The position numbers and the translations under genes are program-made. DNA of 64,000 nt from Mesorhizobium silamurunense (lineage in GTDB: Bacteria > Pseudomonadota > Alphaproteobacteria > Rhizobiales > Rhizobiaceae). The stretch is taken from positions 1-64,000 of the forward strand of contig NZ_JHQR01000271.1 in the NCBI RefSeq assembly GCF_014843825.1, written 5' to 3'. The notes beneath the pieces are model-generated. The model worked only from the letters and a program-made list of their open reading frames with translations. It was not told the origin of the DNA and did not search any database. Every line of letters begins with the position of its first letter. The first letter of the stretch is position 1. This document shows, in pieces, positions 1-6,162 of this stretch.

Positions 1-1
1 C

Positions 2-781
2 GAGCTGCGCTACTGGCTCGCCGCCTGCGGCATCGATCCCGACCGCGATATCGAGATCGTCATTGTGCCGCCGCCCTTCATGGCCGATGCGCTCTCCGCA
101 GGCCGCATCGACGGCTATTGCGTCGGCGAGCCCTGGAACAGCACCGCTGTCGCAGCCGGCACCGGCCGCATCGTCACCGTCAAGGCGCTGCTGTGGCGTA
201 ACAGCCCGGAAAAGGTGATCGGCGTGCGCAGGGCCTGGGCCGAGGAAAATCCGGACGCGCTGGCGGCACTGCTGAGGGCGCTGCATCATTCCGCCCGCTG
301 GTGCCAGGATCCGGCAAACCGCGGCGACTTGGCCGCGCTGATGGCCAGGCCCGCCTTCCTCGGGCAGCCCGAGGCGATCCAGATGCCGGTCCTTACCGGA
401 CGCCTTCAACTGGGCGGCGGCGCGGAACGGAGCGTGGAGGATTTCTTCCTGCCCTTCGACAAGGCGGCGAACTTTCCCTGGAAGAGCCATGCGCTGTGGT
501 TCTACACGCAGATGGTGCGCTGGGGGCAGTTGCCGCACACACCGGAGAACCTGGCCATCGCCCGCGACTGCTATCGGCCCGACCTCTACCGCTCGGCGCT
601 GAAGCCGCTCGGCGTGGCCTTGCCCGGCGCCAATGCCAAGGTCGAGGGCGCGCTGAAGATCGCCACGCCAGTCGGCTCGGCCGGAGCGAGCCTTGTGCTC
701 GGCCCCGACGGATTCTTCGACGGCCAGATCTTCGATCCGGACAAAATCGACGCCTACATCGCCGGCCAGAAACGCGCCTGA
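2..781 (+). CDS. nasS: NasS-like nitrate sensor / NrtA-CmpA family protein (5' end outside window)
   Basis: The frame is open from the first bases, so the N-terminus lies outside the window; about 259 C-terminal residues are visible. They align closely with the NrtA-like protein encoded at 1137-2453: both have a YWLAA(C/G)GIDP block, a VVPPP-type block and the motif CVGEPWN. This is the nitrate/bicarbonate-binding family of periplasmic-type proteins. In rhizobia a soluble paralogue, NasS, is usually encoded just before nrtA. It holds the antiterminator NasT inactive until nitrate or nitrite binds. The NasS call is inferred from position and from the NasT-type RNA leader that follows; the missing N-terminus would decide it, since NasS has no signal peptide. 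The alternative is a second transport binding protein. Confidence 0.75.
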   Translation, partial: ELRYWLAACGIDPDRDIEIVIVPPPFMADALSAGRIDGYCVGEPWNSTAVAAGTGRIVTVKALLWRNSPEKVIGVRRAWAEENPDALAALLRALHHSARWCQDPANRGDLAALMARPAFLGQPEAIQMPVLTGRLQLGGGAERSVEDFFLPFDKAANFPWKSHALWFYTQMVRWGQLPHTPENLAIARDCYRPDLYRSALKPLGVALPGANAKVEGALKIATPVGSAGASLVLGPDGFFDGQIFDPDKIDAYIAGQKRA

Positions 782-931
782 TTATTTGCGCGCCAATCTT
801 GTGCATTGCACAAAATTTATGCGTGCGCTTGCGCTAATGAACAATCTTTGCCCTGCTCGCCTTGCGGATCGGCGCGCGCACCATTGTATCATATAATTGA
901 TTTAATTGATGTTTTTCATCCAGTCCGAAAC

Positions 932-947
932 TGGCACAGATCCTGCT
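932..947 (+). promoter_or_regulatory. Sigma-54 (-24/-12) promoter of nrtA
   Basis: TGGCACAGATCCTGCT fits the sigma-54 consensus: GG at -24 and GC at -12 separated by exactly ten bases. The leader hairpins start about 13 bases downstream. Sigma-54 control of nitrate assimilation through NtrC is well established in proteobacteria. A matching promoter occurs at 4397-4412. Confidence 0.8.
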
Positions 948-959
948 TTGCAATAGGCA

Positions 960-1002
960 GGCTCCTCAGGAGTCACGGAACAGGCGTCCAATGGCGGGCG
1001 CC
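960..1002 (+). promoter_or_regulatory. NasT (ANTAR) antitermination hairpins upstream of nrtA
   Basis: Two hairpins lie in tandem. The second (983-1002) is a 7-bp stem, GGCGTCC with GGGCGCC, closing a six-base loop AATGGC. A at loop position 1 and G at position 4 are the hallmark of RNAs bound by ANTAR-domain antiterminators such as NasT, NasR and EutV. The first (960-974) is a shorter stem with a 3-base loop and does not show the hexaloop pattern as I fold it. The terminator follows six bases later, the arrangement expected for antitermination. Confidence 0.75.
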
Positions 1003-1008
1003 AAAGGC

Positions 1009-1080
1009 AAAGCTGCCGCTCAGGTCGATACGCGATCCCGGATGGACGGACGCGCACGGCTTGGCCGGCAGCTTTTTGTT
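1009..1080 (+). terminator. Leader intrinsic terminator before nrtA
   Basis: The arm AAAGCTGCCG (1009-1018) is fully complementary to CGGCAGCTTT (1066-1075), with a large structured loop between them and a T run after the second arm. It lies between the ANTAR-type hairpin and the nrtA start, so it should stop transcription unless NasT is bound. The same arms recur at 4474-4540. Confidence 0.8.
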
Positions 1081-1136
1081 TTGACCGAACACGCAATCGA
1101 CGCGCTGGTCCCAAGCGGCGCCCAATGGAGATGACG

Positions 1137-2453
1137 ATGACGAGACGGATCGGAACTGGAACGACCCTCAAGGGCATGACGCGTCGCGACTTCCTTGCCA
1201 GAAGCGCCTTGACGGCGGGGCTGTTCGTGGCGGCGCGCAAGATCTTGCCCTCGGGCGCCTATGCGGCGACCGCCGCGCCCGAAGTGACCGCCGCCAAGCT
1301 CGGCTTCATCGCGCTGACCGATGCGGCGCCGCTGATGATCGCCAAGGAGAAGGGGCTGTTCGCCAAGTATGGCATGCCCGATGTCGAGGTGCTGAAGCAG
1401 GCCTCCTGGGGCGCGACGCGCGACAATCTGATGCTCGGCGGCGAGGCCAACGGCATCGACGGCGCCCATATCCTGACGCCGCTGCCCTATCTCATGCACA
1501 CCGGCAAGGTGACGCAGAACAACCAGCCGATGCCGATGGCGATCGTGGCGCGGCTGAACTACGACTGCCAGGGCATTTCGGTGGCGCAGGAATATGCCGC
1601 CACCGGGGTCGGCCTCGACGCCTCCAAGCTCAAGGAAGCCTTCGCCGCCAAGAAGGCCGCCGGCAAGGAAGTCAAGGCTGCCATGACCTTCCCGGGCGGC
1701 ACGCACGACCTCTGGATACGCTACTGGCTGGCCGCCGGCGGCATCGATCCCAACAAGGACGTCTCGACCATCGTCGTGCCGCCGCCGCAGATGGTGGCCA
1801 ACATGAAGGTCGGCAATATGGACGTGTTCTGCGTCGGCGAGCCGTGGAACGAGCAGCTCGTCCACCAGGGCATCGGCTTCACCGCCGCCACCACGGGCGA
1901 GCTGTGGAAGGGCCATCCGGAAAAGGCGCTCGGCCTGCGCGCCGCCTTCATCGAGAAGAACCCGAACGCCACCAAGGCGATCCTGATGGCCGTCATGGAA
2001 GCCCAGCAATGGTGCGATGCCATGGAGAACAAGGAGGAGATGGCCTCCATCATCGGCAAGCGGCAATGGATGAACGTGCCCGTCGCCGACATCATCGGCC
2101 GCCTCAAGGGCGACATCAACTACGGCAACGGCCGCGTCGCCAAGGGCACCGACCTCTACATGAAGTTCTGGAAGGACGGGGTTTCCTATCCCTTCAAGAG
2201 CCATGATGCCTGGTTCCTCGCCGAGAACATCCGCTGGGGCAAGTTCGCGCCGACCACCGACATCAAGGCCTTGGTCGACCAGGTCAACCGCGAGGATCTC
2301 TGGCGCGAGGCGGCCAAGGACCTGGGCGTCGCGGCAAGCGACATCCCGGCCTCCTCGTCTCGCGGTGTCGAGACCTTCTTCGACGGCAAGACCTTCGATC
2401 CGGCCAACCCGTCCGCCTATCTCGACAGCCTGAAGATCAAGGCATCGGCTTAA
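1137..2453 (+). CDS. nrtA: Nitrate ABC transporter substrate-binding protein (NrtA/CmpA family)
   Basis: 438 residues, the usual size. The N-terminus is a Tat signal with TRRDFLARSA followed by a hydrophobic stretch and an Ala-rich cleavage region. The mature part has the family blocks ALTDAAPLMIAKEKGLF, MTFPGGTHDLWIRYW and CVGEPWNEQ. It should bind nitrate (or nitrite) in the periplasm for the NrtB/NrtD importer. In-frame ATGs exist at 1125, 1131 and 1137. I chose 1137 because GGAG at 1127-1130 is well spaced for it and because the copy at 4607 keeps only this ATG. Transcription likely depends on sigma-54 and NasT through the leader upstream. Confidence 0.93.
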   Translation: MTRRIGTGTTLKGMTRRDFLARSALTAGLFVAARKILPSGAYAATAAPEVTAAKLGFIALTDAAPLMIAKEKGLFAKYGMPDVEVLKQASWGATRDNLMLGGEANGIDGAHILTPLPYLMHTGKVTQNNQPMPMAIVARLNYDCQGISVAQEYAATGVGLDASKLKEAFAAKKAAGKEVKAAMTFPGGTHDLWIRYWLAAGGIDPNKDVSTIVVPPPQMVANMKVGNMDVFCVGEPWNEQLVHQGIGFTAATTGELWKGHPEKALGLRAAFIEKNPNATKAILMAVMEAQQWCDAMENKEEMASIIGKRQWMNVPVADIIGRLKGDINYGNGRVAKGTDLYMKFWKDGVSYPFKSHDAWFLAENIRWGKFAPTTDIKALVDQVNREDLWREAAKDLGVAASDIPASSSRGVETFFDGKTFDPANPSAYLDSLKIKASA

Positions 2454-2512
2454 GCGCAAACGGCGCCTTCGCGCCGTCGTCGCCAGAACCTGCCACGGAG
2501 TTTTTCTACGAC

Positions 2513-3403
2513 ATGTCCATCCAAACCGTCGAGGACACCAAGGTGAAGGCGTTTCCGGTAAAGCCCGCCGAGATCATCGCCTTCACCGCAAAGGCGAGGC
2601 GCCGCATCGACCCGCTCGCCATCGTCGGCCGGCTGGCAACGGCGCTGGTGCCGCCGGCCGTCGTCATCCTCATCCTGCTCGTCGTCTGGCAGATCGCCTG
2701 TTCCTCGCCGACGGCCAGCCTGCCGCCGCCGAGCCAGGTATGGAGCGAGGCCTATGACCTGATCGCGCATCCGTTCTTCGACAACGGCCCGCAGGATATC
2801 GGCCTTGCCTGGCGGGTGCTGATCTCGCTGCAGCGCGTCGCCATCGGCTTCGGTATGGCGGCCGTCGTCGGCGTGGCGCTGGGCGCGCTGGTCGGCCAGT
2901 CGGTCTGGGCGATGCGCGGCCTCGATCCGGTGTTCCAGATCCTGCGCACCGTGCCGCCGCTCGCCTGGCTGCCACTGTCGCTCGCCGCCTTCCGCGACTC
3001 CAACCCGTCGGCGCTGTTCGTGATCTTCATCACCTCGATCTGGCCAGTGATCATCAACACCGCAGTCGGCGTGCGCAACATCCCAGAGGACTACCGCAAC
3101 GTCGCCCGCATCCTGCGGCTCAACCAGCTCGAGTTCTTCGTCAAGATCATGGTGCCGGCCGCCGCGCCCTACATCTTCACGGGCCTCCGGATCGGCATCG
3201 GGCTCTCTTGGCTCGCCATCGTCGCCGCCGAGATGCTGACCGGCGGCGTCGGCATCGGCTTCTTCATCTGGGACGCGTGGAATTCCTCGCGGCTGCCCGA
3301 CATCATCGTCGCGCTCGTCTATATCGGCGTCACAGGCTTCTGCCTCGACCGGCTGGTCGCGACGGTCGGCGTCTTCGTTACCCGCGGCACAACGGCAAAG
3401 TGA
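2513..3403 (+). CDS. nrtB: Nitrate ABC transporter permease
   Basis: 296 residues with about six hydrophobic segments. The first is near residues 45-65 after a polar N-terminus. The C-terminal half has the binding-protein-dependent permease pattern (AAEMLTGGVGIGFFIW region), where the ATPase docks. Together with NrtA and the ATPase 10 bases downstream it forms the inner-membrane nitrate importer. GGAG lies 11 bases before the ATG. It is co-directional with nrtA and separated by 59 bases, so one transcript is likely. Confidence 0.92.
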   Translation: MSIQTVEDTKVKAFPVKPAEIIAFTAKARRRIDPLAIVGRLATALVPPAVVILILLVVWQIACSSPTASLPPPSQVWSEAYDLIAHPFFDNGPQDIGLAWRVLISLQRVAIGFGMAAVVGVALGALVGQSVWAMRGLDPVFQILRTVPPLAWLPLSLAAFRDSNPSALFVIFITSIWPVIINTAVGVRNIPEDYRNVARILRLNQLEFFVKIMVPAAAPYIFTGLRIGIGLSWLAIVAAEMLTGGVGIGFFIWDAWNSSRLPDIIVALVYIGVTGFCLDRLVATVGVFVTRGTTAK

Positions 3404-3413
3404 GGAGGGCGCG

Positions 3414-4211
3414 ATGACCGCCTATCTGAAGCTCGACCGTATCGACAAATCCTTCGCGCGCGGCAGCCAGGTCAGCGAGGTGCTGAAGGACATCAGGCTC
3501 ACCATCGACAAGGGCGAGTTCGTCTCCATCATCGGCCATTCCGGCTGCGGCAAGTCGACCTTGCTCAACCTGATCGCCGGGCTGACCAAGGTTTCCAAGG
3601 GCGCCGTGCTGCTCGAGGACAAGGAGGTCGACAGCCCCGGACCGGAGCGCGCCGTGGTGTTCCAGAACCACTCGCTCTTGCCATGGCTCACCGTCTACGA
3701 GAACATCAACCTCGCTGTGTCCAAGGTCTTCGGCCGGACAAAGGTCCGGGCCGAGCGGCATGAATGGATCATGCGCAACCTCGACCTCGTCCAGATGGCG
3801 CATGCCAGGGACAAGCGCCCGGCCGAAATTTCCGGCGGCATGAAGCAGCGCGTCGGCATTGCCCGCGCGCTCGCCATGGAACCGAAGATCCTTCTGCTCG
3901 ACGAGCCGTTCGGCGCGCTCGACGCGCTGACCCGCGCCCATCTCCAGGACGCGGTGATGGACATCCACGCCAGGCTGGGCTCGACCATGATCATGATCAC
4001 CCACGATGTCGACGAGGCGGTGCTTCTGTCCGACCGCATCGTGATGATGACCAACGGTCCGGCGGCCACCATCGGCGAAGTGCTTTCGGTGCCGCTCGCC
4101 CGGCCGCGCCGGCGAATCGAGCTTGCCTCCGACCGCACCTTCCTGCGCTGCCGCGAGGCGGTGCTGAAGTTCCTTTATGAACGCCACCGCTTCGTCGAAG
4201 CCGCGGAGTAG
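3414..4211 (+). CDS. nrtD: Nitrate ABC transporter ATP-binding protein (NrtD-like)
   Basis: 265 residues. Walker A is GHSGCGKST at residues 41-49, the signature is SGGMKQRV near residue 140, and Walker B with D-loop is LLLDEPFGALD. It energises import through NrtB. The length fits NrtD; cyanobacterial NrtC carries an extra sensor domain that is absent here. GAGGAGG precedes the ATG with good spacing. It is the last intact gene of the nrtABD transcript; a nirB-like fragment and the second leader follow. Confidence 0.92.
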   Translation: MTAYLKLDRIDKSFARGSQVSEVLKDIRLTIDKGEFVSIIGHSGCGKSTLLNLIAGLTKVSKGAVLLEDKEVDSPGPERAVVFQNHSLLPWLTVYENINLAVSKVFGRTKVRAERHEWIMRNLDLVQMAHARDKRPAEISGGMKQRVGIARALAMEPKILLLDEPFGALDALTRAHLQDAVMDIHARLGSTMIMITHDVDEAVLLSDRIVMMTNGPAATIGEVLSVPLARPRRRIELASDRTFLRCREAVLKFLYERHRFVEAAE

Positions 4212-4215
4212 CGCC

Positions 4216-4320
4216 ATGACCGAGAAACCCGTCATTGGCGGCATGGGCAATCTGCACCGGCATCGGGCAATCTACCGCATTGCACAAATATTATGCTGCT
4301 ATGCAAGGCACTCTGATTAA
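4216..4320 (+). pseudogene. Possible 5' remnant of nirB
   Basis: A 34-codon frame starts four bases after the ATPase stop. Its first residues, MTEKPVIGGMG, resemble the NirB start at 6163 (MTEKLVIIGNGMA), and the DNA is similar over roughly 35 bases before it diverges. I read it as the trace of an ancestral order in which nirB directly followed nrtD, broken by insertion of the second leader and MFS gene. The match is short, so chance is not excluded. Confidence 0.45.
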
Positions 4321-4396
4321 TCTTTGACCCGCCGCCGGCCTCGGTTAAAAGTTGCGCGGCATTGATTTTATTCAACAATTTTGAGCGCTGTCGAAT

Positions 4397-4412
4397 TGGC
4401 ACGCTTCCTGCT
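4397..4412 (+). promoter_or_regulatory. Sigma-54 (-24/-12) promoter of the MFS-nirBD-nasA operon
   Basis: TGGCACGCTTCCTGCT is a near-consensus sigma-54 promoter, slightly closer to consensus than the copy at 932-947. GG and GC elements are ten bases apart. It lies upstream of the MFS transporter, nirB, nirD and nasA, which have no other obvious promoter gap between them. Confidence 0.85.
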
Positions 4413-4424
4413 TTTGAGAATGCA

Positions 4425-4467
4425 GGTCCGCAAGGACCAAGAGACACGGCGTCCAATGGCGGGCGCC
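4425..4467 (+). promoter_or_regulatory. NasT (ANTAR) antitermination hairpins, copy 2
   Basis: The first hairpin is GGTCC/GGACC with loop GCAA (4425-4438). The second (4448-4467) is identical in stem and loop to 983-1002: 7-bp stem and hexaloop AATGGC with A1 and G4, the ANTAR recognition pattern. The stem-loop conserved base for base while flanks drift suggests selection on the RNA. The terminator follows six bases later. Confidence 0.75.
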
Positions 4468-4473
4468 ACAGGC

Positions 4474-4543
4474 AAAGCTGCCGCTCAGGTCACCACGCGA
4501 TCCCGGATGCACGGACGCGAGAGGCCTGGACGGCAGCTTTTTT
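4474..4543 (+). terminator. Leader intrinsic terminator, copy 2
   Basis: AAAGCTGCCG (4474-4483) pairs with CGGCAGCTTT (4531-4540), and a run of six T follows. The arms match the terminator at 1009-1080, while the loop sequence has diverged. It should block the MFS-nirBD-nasA operon unless antitermination occurs. Confidence 0.8.
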
Positions 4544-4606
4544 GTTTTGGACCCGAACACGAAAATCGACGGTGCCGATCCCAAGCGGCGCCAACCGGAG
4601 ACGACG

Positions 4607-4803
4607 ATGACGAAACGGATCGGAACTGGCGCTTCGCTGAAGGACTTCACCCGCCGCGATTTCCTGGCGAGCAGCGCCCTGACGGCGGCGCTCTTCATCG
4701 CCGCGCTCCTGCTGTTTCCCGCCAGCCACGAAACGGAGGGCACGCCAGTGACCGCGCAAATCCCGGCCTCGCCGCGCTGACTGATGCCGAGCCTCTGATC
4801 AAC
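4607..4803 (+). pseudogene. Decayed 5' remnant of an nrtA copy
   Basis: The frame from ATG 4607 encodes MTKRIGTGASLKDFTRRDF and a hydrophobic stretch, matching the Tat leader of NrtA at 1137, and stops after 57 codons at 4780. Beyond a frameshift, another frame reads GLAALTDAEPLIN, matching NrtA's GFIALTDAAPLMIA. Similarity then ends, 40 bases before the MFS start. This is a truncated, frameshifted nrtA 5' end left when the promoter-leader was duplicated. GGAG still precedes its ATG, so a short Tat-leader peptide could be translated ahead of the transporter. Confidence 0.8.
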
Positions 4804-4844
4804 ACAACACGCGGCGCCTCCCACGCCGCAAACCGGAGCCGACC

Positions 4845-6146
4845 ATGACCGCAAACCTCCCAGCCGCGCCCAGCCAGGACAGTAGCTCCCGGCAGGCGCT
4901 CGTCATGTCCACCATCGCCTTCACCGTGTGCTTCGCGGTGTGGACGATCTTTTCCATCATCGGCGTGCGCATCAAGCAGGAGCTCGGCCTCAACGAGACC
5001 GAATTCGGTCTGCTCGTCGGTACGCCGATCCTGACCGGCTCGCTCGTGCGCATCGTGCTCGGCGTCTGGACCGACCGCTATGGCGGCCGTCTGGTCTATA
5101 CCGTGACCATGCTCGCGGCGGCCCTCGCGACCTTCCTGCTCGCCTTCGCACATACCTATGAGCAGATGCTGATCGCAGCCCTCGGCGTCGGGCTCGCGGG
5201 CGGCTCCTTCGCTGTCGGCGTCGCCTATGTCTCGCGCTTCTTCCCGGCCGGAAAACAGGGCACCGCACTCGGCATCTTCGGCGTCGGCAATGTCGGCGCC
5301 GCAGTCACCAAGTTCCTGGCGCCGCTGGTGCTGCTTGCCTGGGGCTGGCAGTCGGTCGCGCTGATCTGGGCCGCGGCGCTGGTCGTCATGGCCGCCGTGT
5401 TCTGGTTCACGACCGACGACGATCCGGTCATCCGCGAGCGCCGCGCCGGCAAGGCGGCGCCGGCGAGGAGCTTCTGGCAGGAATTCGCGCCGCTGAAGAA
5501 CCTGCAGGTCTGGCGCTTCGCCTTCTATTACTTCTTCTCCTTCGGCGCGTTCGTGGCGCTGTCGCTCTGGCTGCCGCGCTACCTTATCGGCGTCTACGGT
5601 TTCGGCATCGCCACCGCCGGCATGGTCGGCGCCGCCTATTCAATTCCCGCAAGCATCTTCCGCGCCTATGGCGGCGTGCTTTCCGACCGCATCGGCGCGC
5701 GCACAGTCCTTTACTCGACCTTCACGGTCTGTGCCGTCGCGACCCTCGTTCTGTCTCTCCCCTCGGCAGACTACGTCGTGCGCGGCATCAGCGGGCCGAT
5801 CCCCTTCCACTTCGAGATTGGCCCGCTCGCCTTTATCGCTGTCGCCTTCGTGCTCGGCTTCTTCATGAGCCTCGGCAAGGCCGCCGTCTACAAGCACATC
5901 CCCGTCTACTATCCACAGAGCGTCGGCGCGGTCGGCGGCGTCGTCGGCATGATCGGCGGCCTCGGCGGTTTCATCCTGCCGATCGCCTTCGGCGCACTGA
6001 ACGACCTCAGCGGGGTCTGGTCGAGCTGCTTCATGCTGCTTTTCCTCATCGTCGTCTCGTGCCTGCTCTGGATGCACCTCTCCATCCGCCGGATGCAGCG
6101 CGCGGCGGAGGTCGAGACCGCGGCCCTCTCCTATGCCGCCGAATAG
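4845..6146 (+). CDS. narK: MFS nitrate/nitrite transporter (NarK/NasA type)
   Basis: 433 residues and about twelve hydrophobic segments typical of the major facilitator superfamily. It has the RIVLGVWTDRYGGR loop after TM2 and the Gly-rich GNVGAAV and GMIGGLGGF segments that mark the nitrate/nitrite porter family. It should import nitrate or exchange nitrite at the inner membrane. ATG at 4845 is preceded by GGAG. It lies between the nrtA remnant and nirB, in the operon controlled by the second leader, so the cell has both an ABC and an MFS nitrate route. Confidence 0.9.
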   Translation: MTANLPAAPSQDSSSRQALVMSTIAFTVCFAVWTIFSIIGVRIKQELGLNETEFGLLVGTPILTGSLVRIVLGVWTDRYGGRLVYTVTMLAAALATFLLAFAHTYEQMLIAALGVGLAGGSFAVGVAYVSRFFPAGKQGTALGIFGVGNVGAAVTKFLAPLVLLAWGWQSVALIWAAALVVMAAVFWFTTDDDPVIRERRAGKAAPARSFWQEFAPLKNLQVWRFAFYYFFSFGAFVALSLWLPRYLIGVYGFGIATAGMVGAAYSIPASIFRAYGGVLSDRIGARTVLYSTFTVCAVATLVLSLPSADYVVRGISGPIPFHFEIGPLAFIAVAFVLGFFMSLGKAAVYKHIPVYYPQSVGAVGGVVGMIGGLGGFILPIAFGALNDLSGVWSSCFMLLFLIVVSCLLWMHLSIRRMQRAAEVETAALSYAAE

Positions 6147-6162
6147 ATCGGAGCAGACCGAC

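Larger units (their letters stand above)
804..1166 (+). repeat. Promoter-leader repeat, copy 1
   Basis: This 355-base gap between the first gene and nrtA has the same element order and much the same sequence as 4277-4660. It starts with a cattgcacaaa block, then carries a -24/-12 promoter, an identical 20-base hairpin, an intrinsic terminator with identical stem arms, and the first codons of the NrtA-like Tat leader. The TGCAC-rich block at its left end could be an activator (NtrC-like) site, but I cannot match a full palindrome. Confidence 0.8.
4277..4660 (+). repeat. Promoter-leader repeat, copy 2
   Basis: Second copy of the element at 804-1166, about 3.47 kb away in direct orientation. 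It repeats the cattgcacaaa block, a sigma-54 promoter, a hairpin identical over 20 bases, a terminator with identical 10-base arms and the Tat-leader start of nrtA. It fills most of the 395-base gap between nrtD and the remnant at 4607 and now drives the MFS transporter gene. Confidence 0.8.

Noticed and set aside
1020-2459. 479-codon minus-strand frame opposite nrtA
   Set aside because: Shadow frame; the plus strand has an unambiguous NrtA with Tat signal.
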